The notes under the pieces: generated by a model
What the model saw: the letters and a program-made list of their open reading frames with translations, nothing else
What the model was told of the DNA's origin: nothing
Databases searched by the model: none
In this document: positions 52,499-61,609 of the stretch, piece by piece
Layout: each line of letters opens with the position of its first letter
Numbering within the stretch: position 1 is the stretch's first letter
Assembly: GCF_001485435.1 (NCBI RefSeq)
Contig: NZ_BCMS01000001.1
Coordinates: 3,078,267 to 3,142,266, forward strand
Direction of reading: 5' to 3'
Length of the DNA: 64,000 nt
Source of the DNA: Deinococcus grandis
GTDB taxonomy: Bacteria > Deinococcota > Deinococci > Deinococcales > Deinococcaceae
Program-made: the position numbers and the translations under genes

Positions 52499-53390
52499 CC
52501 CCCAGGCATGCCGCCCGGTGCCGCAGCGCCCCCACCAGGGCCAGCAGTTCCGGGCGGCGCTCATCTGCCGCGCGGCTCAGCAGGGCCCAGCGGGTGCCCC
52601 CCGCACCACCCGCGCCGGGCAGTTCGAGTTCGGTCACCTGACCGCTGCGCTGGGCGTCCAGCGCCGCCCAGCGGGGCACCAGACTGGCACCCGCCCCCAG
52701 ACCCACCGCCTGCACCACCGCCGCCAGATCCGGCACGGTCAGCGCCGCCCGCGCCGCGAAGCGCACGCCGAGCGTCCCGGCGAACCAGCGGCGGGTGGTG
52801 GGCCGCTCGACGCTGTAACTCACCCACGGCCGGGCGTTCAGCCAAGCGCCCAGCGCCGCGGGTTCCAGCGGCGCGGCCTCCCAGCCGACCGGGACGATCA
52901 ACGTGAACGGCACGTCCGCGACCGGCGCGGCACTCAGGGCCCGCCCGTCCGGCACGCGGGACGCGAGAACGGCGTCCAGGCTGCCCTCGCGCAGGCCGGT
53001 CAGCAGCGCCGCGTCCGGCGCGACGCTCAGATGCAATCCCGCAGCCGCCCCGGCCCCGCCGCACAGGGCCGGGAGCAGCGCGCGCAGCGCATCCACCGGG
53101 CCGCCCACCCGCAGGGGCAGCGCGCCCGGCACGTACCCGCGCAGGGTGCGGTCAGCGGCGTGCAGCTGATCCACCCCGGCTTCCACCTGCGCGTACAGCA
53201 GCTGACCGCGCTCGGTGGGCTGCATGCCGCGCGGCGTGCGCCGGAACAGCGGTTCGCCCACGCGCGCTTCCAGCGCCGCGATCTGCGCGCTCACGGCGGG
53301 CTGCGTCAGGTGCCGGTCGCGGGCGGCGCCACTGACGCTGCCCGCGCGGTACACCGCGACGAACAACCGGAACAGCTCCAGCGAGGCCAT
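52482..53390 (-). CDS. LysR-family transcriptional regulator
   Basis: The 302-residue regulator has the LysR N-terminal helix-turn-helix (LELFRLFVAVYRAGSVSGAARDRHLTQPAVSAQIAALEARVGEPLFRRTPRGMQPTERG) and a periplasmic-binding-like effector domain. It faces a SAM methyltransferase gene across 71 bases, its most likely target. ATG 53390 is taken rather than the GTG one codon upstream. The ligand is unknown. Confidence 0.92.
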   Translation of the reverse strand: MASLELFRLFVAVYRAGSVSGAARDRHLTQPAVSAQIAALEARVGEPLFRRTPRGMQPTERGQLLYAQVEAGVDQLHAADRTLRGYVPGALPLRVGGPVDALRALLPALCGGAGAAAGLHLSVAPDAALLTGLREGSLDAVLASRVPDGRALSAAPVADVPFTLIVPVGWEAAPLEPAALGAWLNARPWVSYSVERPTTRRWFAGTLGVRFAARAALTVPDLAAVVQAVGLGAGASLVPRWAALDAQRSGQVTELELPGAGGAGGTRWALLSRAADERRPELLALVGALRHRAACLGVSSGS

Positions 53391-53461
53391 CACGAACCGT
53401 TATACCCCTCCCCTGTGCCCGTGATTGGCGCGCCGGGGGGCAAGGGGCGCACCATGCGGGC

Positions 53462-54232
53462 ATGACCGACCGCAGCGCCGCGCAGTTCAACGCTCACGCC
53501 GACCGCTACGCCACCAGCGAGTTCCACCGCGCCGGGCCCAGCCTGCCGGTTCTGCTGCGCCTGGCCGCCCCCACCCCCGGTGACCACGCGCTGGACGTGG
53601 CGACCGGCACCGGGAACACCGCGCTGGCTCTGGCGCCGTTCGTGCAGGACGTGACCGGCGTGGACGTGGCGGACGCCATGCTGGCCCACGCCCGCGAGCG
53701 GGCCACGCGCGAACGGCTGAACAACGCCACCTTCCGCTCCGGGGACGCCGAGGCCCTGCCCTTCCCCGACGGCACCTTCACGCTCGTCACATCCCGGCAC
53801 GCCCCCCACCACTTCGTGCACCTGGATCACTTCCTGGCCGAAGCGTGGCGGGTACTGCGGCCCGGCGGGCGGCTGGTGATCGCCGATCAGGTCAGCCCCA
53901 GCCCAGAGGTGCAGGCCTGGACCGACACCTATCAGCGCCTGCGGGATCCCAGTCACCACGCGCAGCGCCCCGTGCAGGCGTGGCAGGCCCTGAGTGCCCA
54001 GGCGGGCTTCACCTGGGCCGCGCACAAAATCGTGCCGTATGAACTGCCGTTCGACTGGTGGACCGCGCAGAGCGGCTGCACGCCCGACACGGTCGCGGCG
54101 CTGCGCGCCCACGCCGCCACCCTGGATGCCGCGCAGCAGGAGGCCGCGGGGTTGATCCTGGACGAACACGGCAAGCTGAATGCGCACCGTGAACCCATGC
54201 TGGTCGTCCGCCTGGAGAAACCTGGGCGCTGA
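53462..54232 (+). CDS. Class I SAM-dependent methyltransferase
   Basis: The 256-residue protein has the Rossmann methyltransferase motifs ALDVATGTGNTALALAP (motif I), VTGVDVADAMLAHAR (motif II), SGDAEALPFPDGTFTLVTSRHAPHHF and EAWRVLRPGGRLVIADQ. It is close to the UbiE/COQ5-like methyltransferase_11 group. A true menaquinone methyltransferase lies at 56550, so this one probably has another small-molecule substrate. It is divergent from a LysR regulator. Confidence 0.87.
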   Translation: MTDRSAAQFNAHADRYATSEFHRAGPSLPVLLRLAAPTPGDHALDVATGTGNTALALAPFVQDVTGVDVADAMLAHARERATRERLNNATFRSGDAEALPFPDGTFTLVTSRHAPHHFVHLDHFLAEAWRVLRPGGRLVIADQVSPSPEVQAWTDTYQRLRDPSHHAQRPVQAWQALSAQAGFTWAAHKIVPYELPFDWWTAQSGCTPDTVAALRAHAATLDAAQQEAAGLILDEHGKLNAHREPMLVVRLEKPGR

Positions 54233-54299
54233 GCCCGGGCCCGTCAAGCGCACCTGCGGCCCACGCCCCGGGTGCGTTCCCGTAGGCTGCGGGCCTCCC

Positions 54300-56114
54300 A
54301 TGACCCAGCCCTCGCTGCCTGCCCGTGACCTGTGGCGCACCCTGCGCCTGACCCTGCCGGACCTGTGGCGCGCCCAGCCGCTCGTCACGGCGGGCCTGTT
54401 CCTGAGTGGTGCGGCGCAGGGCGCGCTGCCCGCCGTGACCATCCTGATCGGGAAGTGGACGGTGGACGGCGTGAGCGGGCTGCTGGCCGGGCAGAGCGTG
54501 AACCTCCCGGCGCTGGCGGGCGCGTGGGCGGGCGCAGCGCTGCTGTCGCAGGTCACGGCGACCGTCACGCAGGTCATGCAGGGCGTCGCCGCCGATCACT
54601 ACACCCTGCACGTGAACCAGCGCCTGATACGCCGCATGACCGAATTGCAGGGCCTGGACGTGCTGGAAGACCCACAGTTCCACGACGACATCGAGGTGCT
54701 GCAAGGCGGTGCCAGTCACCGGCCGCTGAACCTGCTGTCCACGCTGGTGTACGCCCTGCGGAACGTCGTGGCGGCGATCAGCGTGGCGGCCACGCTGCTG
54801 CTGGTCGGGTGGTGGGTGCCGCTGGTGGTCGTGGCGGGCCTGCTGCCGCTGCTGTCCCGGCAGATGCAGTTCTACCGACTGGGCTGGAGCCTGTTCATCC
54901 AGAACACCCCCGAGGCGCGCGAGGTGAACTACCTGTCCCGCGTGGCGCTGCGGCACGAGTACGCCAAGGAGGTCCGCCTGTACGGCCTCGCCCCGCACCT
55001 GCAACGCGAGGCGCTGACCCGCACCCGCGCGTACCAGAACACCCTGCGCGCCCAGCGCACGCGCGGCCTGCTGGCGCTACTGCCCTTCGAGGCGCTGTCC
55101 CTGCTGGTGACCGGGGGTCTGTTCGCGTTCGTGGTCGCGCAGGCGCAGGCCGGGCGGGTCGGGGCGGGCAGCGTGGCGCTGGTCGTCACGGCCCTGGCCG
55201 CCCTGCGGCAGGAACTGAGCGGCCTGGCCGAGATGGGCAGCATCGGCACGCAGCACCTGAGCTGGTTCGCCAAGCTGGACGCGTTCCTGAACGCCCCCGG
55301 CGGCGTGCAGAGCCCCGCCCGGCCCCAGCCCATGCCCGCCGGCGGCACGATCACCCTGGAGCACGTGAGCTTCGCGTACCGCGACCAGCCGCCCGCGCTG
55401 CGGGACGTGACCCTGACCATCCCCGCCGGGCAGACCGTCGCCATCGTCGGTGAGAACGGCGCGGGCAAGAGCACCCTGATCAAGCTGCTCCTGCGCTACT
55501 ACGACCCCACCGCCGGGCGCATCCTGATCGGCACGGGCGCCGCGCAGACCGACCTGCGCGACCTCGACCTGAACGACTGGCGGGCGGGCGTCGCCGCCGT
55601 CTTTCAGGACTTCGCCCGCTTCGAATGGACGCTGCGCGAGAACATCCTCCTGGGGCAGCCGCAGGACGACGCGCGCCTGAACGCCGCCGTGCAGGGCAGC
55701 GGCCTGAACACCGTCCTGACGGACACCCGCACGCTCGACACCCGCCTGGGGCAGGCGTTCGGCGGCGCGGACCTCTCCGGCGGCCAGTGGCAGAAACTCG
55801 CCACCGCCCGCGCCCTGTACCGGGATGCCCGCGTGCTGATCCTCGACGAACCCACCGCCGCCCTCGACCCCCGCAGCGAGGCCGAAGTGTTCGGCACCTT
55901 CGCTGGCCTGGCGCGCGGCCGCACCACGCTGCTCGTCACGCACCGCCTCGGCAGCGTCCTGATGGCCGACCGGGTCCTCGTCATGAAAGCCGGGCAGATC
56001 ATAGAGGACGGCACCCACGCCGCCCTCCTCGCGCGCGGCGGCGAGTACACCGACCTGTGGGCCCTCCAGGCCCGCCAGTACGAGGACCAGCCCGGCGAGC
56101 CTGTCCTGGCCTGA
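54300..56114 (+). CDS. ABC-type exporter, fused permease and ATPase
   Basis: The 604-residue half-transporter has an N-terminal six-helix membrane domain (residues ~20-330) and a C-terminal nucleotide-binding domain: Walker A VGENGAGKSTLIKLLLRYYDP near residue 385, signature DLSGGQWQKLATARAL, Walker B DARVLILDEPTAALDP and the His switch TLLVTHRLG. It probably acts as a homodimer exporting a peptide or lipid. It starts 67 bases after the methyltransferase gene. Confidence 0.92.
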   Translation: MTQPSLPARDLWRTLRLTLPDLWRAQPLVTAGLFLSGAAQGALPAVTILIGKWTVDGVSGLLAGQSVNLPALAGAWAGAALLSQVTATVTQVMQGVAADHYTLHVNQRLIRRMTELQGLDVLEDPQFHDDIEVLQGGASHRPLNLLSTLVYALRNVVAAISVAATLLLVGWWVPLVVVAGLLPLLSRQMQFYRLGWSLFIQNTPEAREVNYLSRVALRHEYAKEVRLYGLAPHLQREALTRTRAYQNTLRAQRTRGLLALLPFEALSLLVTGGLFAFVVAQAQAGRVGAGSVALVVTALAALRQELSGLAEMGSIGTQHLSWFAKLDAFLNAPGGVQSPARPQPMPAGGTITLEHVSFAYRDQPPALRDVTLTIPAGQTVAIVGENGAGKSTLIKLLLRYYDPTAGRILIGTGAAQTDLRDLDLNDWRAGVAAVFQDFARFEWTLRENILLGQPQDDARLNAAVQGSGLNTVLTDTRTLDTRLGQAFGGADLSGGQWQKLATARALYRDARVLILDEPTAALDPRSEAEVFGTFAGLARGRTTLLVTHRLGSVLMADRVLVMKAGQIIEDGTHAALLARGGEYTDLWALQARQYEDQPGEPVLA

Positions 56115-56127
56115 CGGTCAGTGGAGG

Positions 56128-56487
56128 TCAGCGCCAGCGCAGGCTCACGTCCGCGCCCACCTGCACGTCCGGCAGTGGGGAGGCGGGCCTGCAGGTGAAC
56201 CGCACCTCGTCCGGTGTGAGGGTCGTCGTGACCTTCCCGAACATCAGCCGCGAACCCGACATCAGCACCCGAAGTGGGCCTGGACTGGTCGTGCTGGCCC
56301 CTGCCCGGCGCAGGGTCAGGGTCGCGCCCCGGCAGGACAGCACCCCGACCTCACCCCCGGAGGGCCAGTAAACCCGCAGGCCCTCCGGGACGCGCTCCAC
56401 GCCCACCACGAACGGGGTGGCCTGAGCCTGCGCCCCGCCACCCCACAGGCCCACCAACAGGCCCACCAACAGGGCCGCCACCCGCAT
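56128..56487 (-). CDS. Small secreted protein of unknown function
   Basis: The ~119-residue protein has a signal peptide (MRVAALLVGLLVGLWGGGAQA) and a beta-rich mature part of about 98 residues (TPFVVGVERVPEGLRVYWPSGGEVGVLSCRGATLTLRRAG...VRFTCRPASPLPDVQVGADVSLRWR) with two Cys that may pair. GAGGA lies just upstream of the ATG at 56487; another ATG four codons earlier is possible. I do not recognise the family. It is convergent with the ABC exporter gene. Confidence 0.6.
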   Translation of the reverse strand: MRVAALLVGLLVGLWGGGAQAQATPFVVGVERVPEGLRVYWPSGGEVGVLSCRGATLTLRRAGASTTSPGPLRVLMSGSRLMFGKVTTTLTPDEVRFTCRPASPLPDVQVGADVSLRWR

Positions 56488-56549
56488 CCGTCCTCGCATA
56501 GGTCCATGCTGCCCGCCGCACATGCGCGAGTCGAGCAGATGTATCCGGC

Positions 56550-57272
56550 TTACGGCAGCTTGTCCCCGACGTGAATGGCGGCGATGCCGAAGGTCAGCAG
56601 GCGGTAGCGGGTGCGGAAGCCCGTGGCGCGCATGAGCTGCGCCAGCCGCTCCGGCTCGGGAAAGGCCAGCACGCTCTCGGGCAGGTACGTGTACGCCGAA
56701 GCGTTCCCGCTGATCAGCCCGCCGATGCGCGGCAGCACATGCTGGAAGTACACGCGGAACAGGCTCCCCAGCAGGCCCGGGCGTGGCGGGGGGAACTCCA
56801 GGATCACGGCCCGCCCGCCCGGCGCGAGCACCCGCCAGAATTCCGCGAGGCCCCGCGCGTAATCCGCGAAGTTCCGGAACCCGAACGCACACGTGATCGA
56901 ATCGAAACTCCCGTCCGGGTACGGCAGGTTCAGCGCGTCCCCTTCCTCCAGGCGGATGTCGATGTGCCGCGCGGCGGCCTTCTCGCGGCCGATGGCGAGC
57001 ATCTGCGGCACGAAGTCACTGCCGATCACCTGGGCCTCCGGGGCGCGGGTCTTGAGTTCCAGCGCGAAATCCGCCGTGCCCGTCGCCACGTCCAGCACCC
57101 GCGCGGGCTTGAGCGCCAGCGCCTCGTGCGCCGCCGCCCGGCGCCAGCCCCGGTCCACCCCGAGGCTCAGCACGCGGTTGAGAAGGTCGTAACGGGGCGC
57201 GATGCTGGCGAACATCGCCTGCACGTCACTGCCCTTGTCCTGCTTGTCCCCCACGGCGGGCCGCTTCGTCAT
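56550..57272 (-). CDS. ubiE: Demethylmenaquinone methyltransferase (MenG/UbiE)
   Basis: This 240-residue enzyme does the last C-methylation of menaquinone. It has MFASIAPRYDLLNRVLSLGVDRGWRRAA, VLDVATGTADFALELK, GDALNLPYPDGSFDSITCAFGFRNFADYARGLAEFWRVLAPGGRAVILEF, and the family end YTYLPESVLAFPEPERLAQLMRATGF. TATGAT ends seven bases before the ATG at 57272 (MTKRPAV). Two ATGs further up overlap this promoter box, so they are not the starts. Deinococcus uses menaquinone, consistent with MenG. Confidence 0.94.
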   Translation of the reverse strand: MTKRPAVGDKQDKGSDVQAMFASIAPRYDLLNRVLSLGVDRGWRRAAAHEALALKPARVLDVATGTADFALELKTRAPEAQVIGSDFVPQMLAIGREKAAARHIDIRLEEGDALNLPYPDGSFDSITCAFGFRNFADYARGLAEFWRVLAPGGRAVILEFPPPRPGLLGSLFRVYFQHVLPRIGGLISGNASAYTYLPESVLAFPEPERLAQLMRATGFRTRYRLLTFGIAAIHVGDKLP

Positions 57273-57333
57273 GAGCCGCATCATAGGGCGCGCGGCCCGG
57301 GACGCACCGGAAGCAGGCGCGCAGTCCCGCGCC

Positions 57334-58236
57334 TCAGCCCGGCAGCAGGGCGCGCAGGGTGTCCCGGCACACCCCGGCCAGCCCCGGGTTGCTGTCCCGG
57401 TAGTACGGCAGCGCGATCACGGACACGCTCAGCGCCCAGCCCCGCCCGCGCGCCCAGGCGGCGTCCTCCACGCCCAGCGCCTCCCGGAAGGCCGCGCGGC
57501 CCACCGGACCGAGCAGGTTCCAGGCGGGCTGGAGGTCCACCGCCGGGTCGCCCAGGGTCAGGCCGCCCCAGTCGATCACGGCACTCAGCCGCCCGCCGCC
57601 GGACAGGAGGTTGCCGGGCTTCAGGTCCGCGTGCAGCCATGCGGGCGGCCCCGCGTGCGGCGCGGCGTTCAGGGCGTCCTCCCACACCGCCAGCGCCGCC
57701 CCCTCGTTCAGGAACCCTAGCTCCGCGCACACGCGAATGGCGGCCCGGGTCGCCGCGTCCCGCTCCGCCAGCGGCACGCCACGCGACCCCACCGGCCCCT
57801 GCCCGGGCGGGAGCGGCGTCGTCTGTAGCGCCCGGACGAAGGCCGCCAGATCCCGCGCCAGTTCCGCCTCGTCCCGCACGGTACCCACCGCCGCGTCCAC
57901 GCCCGGCAGCCAGCCGTACACGCCCCACCCGAACGGGTACCCGGCGCCCGGAACGCCCGTGAACAGCACCTCCGGCACGCGCAGGGGCAGGCCCGGCGCG
58001 AGCAGCGGCAACCAGCGGGCCTCCTTCGCCACGTCTGTCGCCGCCCAGCCGATCCAGGGCAGGCGGGCCACCAGCCCGTCCCCCAGCCGCACCATCGCGT
58101 TGTCCGTCCCGGAGTGCCGCAGCAGGGTCGCGGGCAGCCCTGCCCACTGCGGGCACTGCCCGGCCAGCAGGCGCGTCACGAGCGCGGCGTCAACCCGCAC
58201 CTCCGAATCATGCATAGGTGGGGGCGCGTCCGTCAT
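57334..58236 (-). CDS. Aminoglycoside phosphotransferase (APH)-family kinase
   Basis: The 300-residue protein has the APH/choline-kinase fold. It has a catalytic loop HADLKPGNLLSGGGRLSAVIDWGGLTLGDPAVDL near residue 208 (H-x-D-x-x-x-x-N...ID), with the N-lobe LRHSGTDNAMVRLGDGLVARLPW. The natural substrate may be a small hydroxylated metabolite; drug resistance is not implied. TACGGT ends seven bases before the ATG at 58236 (leaderless). Confidence 0.87.
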   Translation of the reverse strand: MTDAPPPMHDSEVRVDAALVTRLLAGQCPQWAGLPATLLRHSGTDNAMVRLGDGLVARLPWIGWAATDVAKEARWLPLLAPGLPLRVPEVLFTGVPGAGYPFGWGVYGWLPGVDAAVGTVRDEAELARDLAAFVRALQTTPLPPGQGPVGSRGVPLAERDAATRAAIRVCAELGFLNEGAALAVWEDALNAAPHAGPPAWLHADLKPGNLLSGGGRLSAVIDWGGLTLGDPAVDLQPAWNLLGPVGRAAFREALGVEDAAWARGRGWALSVSVIALPYYRDSNPGLAGVCRDTLRALLPG

Positions 58237-58310
58237 CCCCGCCACCGTACCCGCCCGGGCCCGGCCCCGCATGCGCTGAAACGCGTATCGCCCGCCCCGC
58301 CGCGCCCACC

Positions 58311-58325
58311 TACACTGCCCTCATG
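58311..58325 (+). promoter_or_regulatory. Orphaned leaderless promoter and start codon of the GNAT gene
   Basis: TACACT (58311-58316), a 6-base gap and ATG (58323-58325) form a leaderless start. The codons ATG CTG CAC CTC lead straight into palindromic element copy 4. Removing the element and IS joins them in frame to AGA CCG ATG GAC GCC of the GNAT gene, giving MLHLRPMDAGAF. Confidence 0.75.
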
Positions 58326-58461
58326 CTGCACCTCATACGGATTCCGTTTGTTTCGCTGACAATCCGGGACTTCACCGGATTGCCAGCTCCACGTCCGGAA
58401 CCCGCTTTGCTCCTTCTCGCATCCGCTCGGGTTGAAAGTTTCTGCAAACCTTTCAACCGGA

Positions 58462-59928
58462 GTAACTGCTCAGCAGGGCAAGCTCAGGGGTTGAAGTTAG
58501 GCATGAGCACGTCACCCGTGAACACGCTGACCAAGCCCTCCCAGACGCTGAGACCTTGCTTCTGCAACGTGGACATGTAACTCCTGATCCGAGCGAAATT
58601 GCACCCACCCTCCTCGGACCGGAATCCTCCAGATACCTTGCGTTTCACGCACCATGCCCGCACGTCCCGCTCCGCCTGATTGTTATCAAACGGCACTCGG
58701 CAGTCATGTAGGAACAGCAGCACCGCTGCGCGGTGCTGCTGGCACCGCAACGCCAGATTCCGCCCATGTGACTGCTTCGTCGGACCGCGTCGCCCTGGAA
58801 CGGGCGGCGCGGCTGGGTTGGCCAGCAAGCCCTCCTCAAGCAGTTCATCAAATCGCCGTTCAAACGCCGTGCGGGCCTCTGGGCTCAGCGTCCCGGCGTT
58901 CAGGTCGTGATACACCGTCCTCAGCGATTCCCGAAGTGCGCCAGCCCACACCTGCCCATGGTGTTCGGCCAATCCCCGCAGCTCCCGCAACAGATGAGCT
59001 CCGCACAGGGCATGCTGTGCCGGAAGTTTGAAGTACGAGCTCCAGGCGTCGTGGACCAGGATGCCGGTGTACTTCGGCAGGACCTTCATGTGCTCCAGTG
59101 CCGCGAGGCCGCGCCGGGCATGCTGGCCGTAGAACGTGAGCTGCGCGCAGCTCACGACATGCATCCAGTGCAGCTTCCCGTTCACCGGGCTGCCGGTCTC
59201 ATCTGCATGCAGCACCGGTTGATGTGTCAGGGCTGTCCTGAGTCGCCCTTCAAAGTCCTGCAGTCGCTCCGCTGCCAGATTCAGGTTCAGCGCGATGGTG
59301 CCATCACTCGGGCGTGCTCCGCAGATTGCGTGCAGGATTTCACTGGTGCGTTCGAGGGGCACGAAGTGCGCCACGTTCAGATACACCGTCAAGGCGTGGA
59401 CCCGTGGACCGTATTGCACCTGAGCCGTGACGTGCGTGGGGAAGGGTGCTCGCTGCCGGGAACGACATCCAGGGCAGATCTTGACGTCGGCGCGGTATTC
59501 GGTGACCTGAAGGTGGAGGTCGGGGAGGTCATGAACCTGTCGAGCGACCTGGGTGTCGACTGGAACGTCATCCCAGTCCTGCCCGCAGGTGCAGTGTCCC
59601 GTCAACGGGAGATCGACGATGACGTCGGGATGCGCGGACATCTTGAGGGTCTTGCCGGGGTGATCGGGTTGAGCGCCAGAAGACCGGCCGGTCTTCTGGC
59701 GCTCACTCTTGGGCTGCCAGGGCTTGTCCTGACTGGGAGGCTGACTGGATGTGGTGCTGTTTCGGGCCAGTTGAGCTTTGATGGTGCGAAGTTCAGCCAG
59801 CACCTCAGCGAGCTGGGCTTCGAGTTCACGGACGCGTGCCTCGAGTCGTTTGCAGTTTGGGCAGGGGACCTCGCTGATGGTCCACCTTACCCAATCGACT
59901 CCGGAAAATCACCCTGCTGAGCAGTTAC
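58462..59928 (-). mobile_element. IS66-family insertion sequence, complete
   Basis: The 1467-bp element has perfect 17-bp ends (GTAACTGCTCAGCAGGG and its complement), starting with the GTAA typical of IS66. It is flanked by a perfect 8-bp duplication, CAACCGGA (58454-58461 and 59929-59936), the length expected for IS66. Only the tnpC-type gene is present, as in the ISBst12 subgroup. Confidence 0.95.
58484..59803 (-). CDS. IS66-family transposase (TnpC)
   Basis: The 439-residue transposase has VICPGC-like zinc-finger residues (KICPGCRSRQRAPFP near residue 108), the DDE triad in LHADETGSPVNGKLHWMH, LVHDAWSSYFKL (first two Asp), and VPFDNNQAERDVRAWCVKRKVSGGFRSEEGG (Glu), with KQSHGRNLALRC between. 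From the GTG at 59803 the usual N-terminal CPNC-coiled-coil (CPNCKRLEARVRELEAQLAEVL) is missing. It is encoded in the same frame just upstream, so the true start is probably near 59878, perhaps an ATC after AAGGTGG. Confidence 0.92.
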   Translation of the reverse strand: MLAELRTIKAQLARNSTTSSQPPSQDKPWQPKSERQKTGRSSGAQPDHPGKTLKMSAHPDVIVDLPLTGHCTCGQDWDDVPVDTQVARQVHDLPDLHLQVTEYRADVKICPGCRSRQRAPFPTHVTAQVQYGPRVHALTVYLNVAHFVPLERTSEILHAICGARPSDGTIALNLNLAAERLQDFEGRLRTALTHQPVLHADETGSPVNGKLHWMHVVSCAQLTFYGQHARRGLAALEHMKVLPKYTGILVHDAWSSYFKLPAQHALCGAHLLRELRGLAEHHGQVWAGALRESLRTVYHDLNAGTLSPEARTAFERRFDELLEEGLLANPAAPPVPGRRGPTKQSHGRNLALRCQQHRAAVLLFLHDCRVPFDNNQAERDVRAWCVKRKVSGGFRSEEGGCNFARIRSYMSTLQKQGLSVWEGLVSVFTGDVLMPNFNP

Positions 59929-59951
59929 CAACCGGAGTCCGTATCAGACCG

Positions 59952-60399
59952 ATGGACGCCGGCGCCTTCACCCGCTTCCTGGCCCGCGCCGTTCCCGAGT
60001 ACGCCGCCGAGAAGGTCAGGAGCGGCCAGTGGAGCCCCGAGGAAGCCCAGGCGCGCAGCGAACGCGAATTCGGGGCCCTCCTCCCCCAGGGGCCGGACAC
60101 GCCGGACAACGTCCTGTACACCCTGCACGACCCGCACGAGGACGCGGACGTCGGCGTGCTCTGGTACGCCCTCCAGCGCACCGCCCACGCCACCACCGCC
60201 TTCATTTACGAGGTCGAGGTCTTCGAAGCCTACCGGCGGCGCGGGTACGCCACGCAGGCCTTCACCCTCCTCGAAGCCGACGCCGCCGCGCGCGGCGCCA
60301 CCCGCATCGGCCTGCACGTCTTCGGGCACAACACCGCCGCGCGCGCCCTGTACGAGAAACTCGGATACCACGCCACCAACATCAACATGCGCAAGGAGC

Positions 60400-60407
<8 letters not shown>
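59952..60407 (+). CDS. GNAT N-acetyltransferase, 5' end displaced by insertions
   Basis: The 151-residue frame from the internal ATG (MDAGAFTRFLARAVPEYAAEKV) has the GNAT core AFIYEVEVFEAYRRRGYATQAFTLLEADAAARGATRIGLHVFGHNTAARALYEKLGYHATNINM (motif A R-R-G-Y-A). The original start MLHLRP lies 1.6 kb upstream beyond the element and IS66. No Shine-Dalgarno sequence at a normal distance is seen before ATG 59952, so expression is doubtful. The stop overlaps the convergent topoisomerase stop. Confidence 0.82.
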
Positions 60408-61448
<1,041 letters not shown>

Positions 61449-61452
<4 letters not shown>

Positions 61453-61609
61453 ATCGCCTCCGGTTGCATGGTTTGCCAGAACCGTGCAACCCGAGCGGAT
61501 GCGACTCGTAGAGCTGCCCAGCAGAGCGGGAGCAGAGCGGGTTCCGGGCGTGGAGTGGGCCACCCGGTGCTGTTCCGGGTGGATCGCGAAACAGACGGAA
61601 TCCGCTTCA
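61449..61609. repeat. TGA-flanked palindromic element, copy 5 (diverged)
   Basis: This 155-bp element (61452-61606) is flanked by TCA on the plus strand at 61449-61451 and 61607-61609. It keeps CTCCGGTTG, the hairpin core, CCCGAGCGGATGCGA, GCGGGTTCCGG and GACGGAATCCG but has diverged ends. On the minus strand the right TGA is the stop codon of the UDG and the left TGA forms part of the topIB start ATGA. Confidence 0.8.

Larger units (their letters stand above)
58333..59946. repeat. TGA-flanked palindromic element, copy 4, interrupted by IS66
   Basis: The two parts (58336-58461 and 59937-59943) add up to exactly 133 bp once the IS and its 8-base duplicate are removed. Flanking triplets are TCA at 58333-58335 and 59944-59946. 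It has the same orientation as copy 3. Confidence 0.9.

Noticed and set aside
58323..58580. Open frame MLHLIRIPFVSL running through element copy 4
   Set aside because: It is the start codon of the displaced GNAT gene reading into the repeat and IS66 end; the same residue pattern appears wherever the element is translated.
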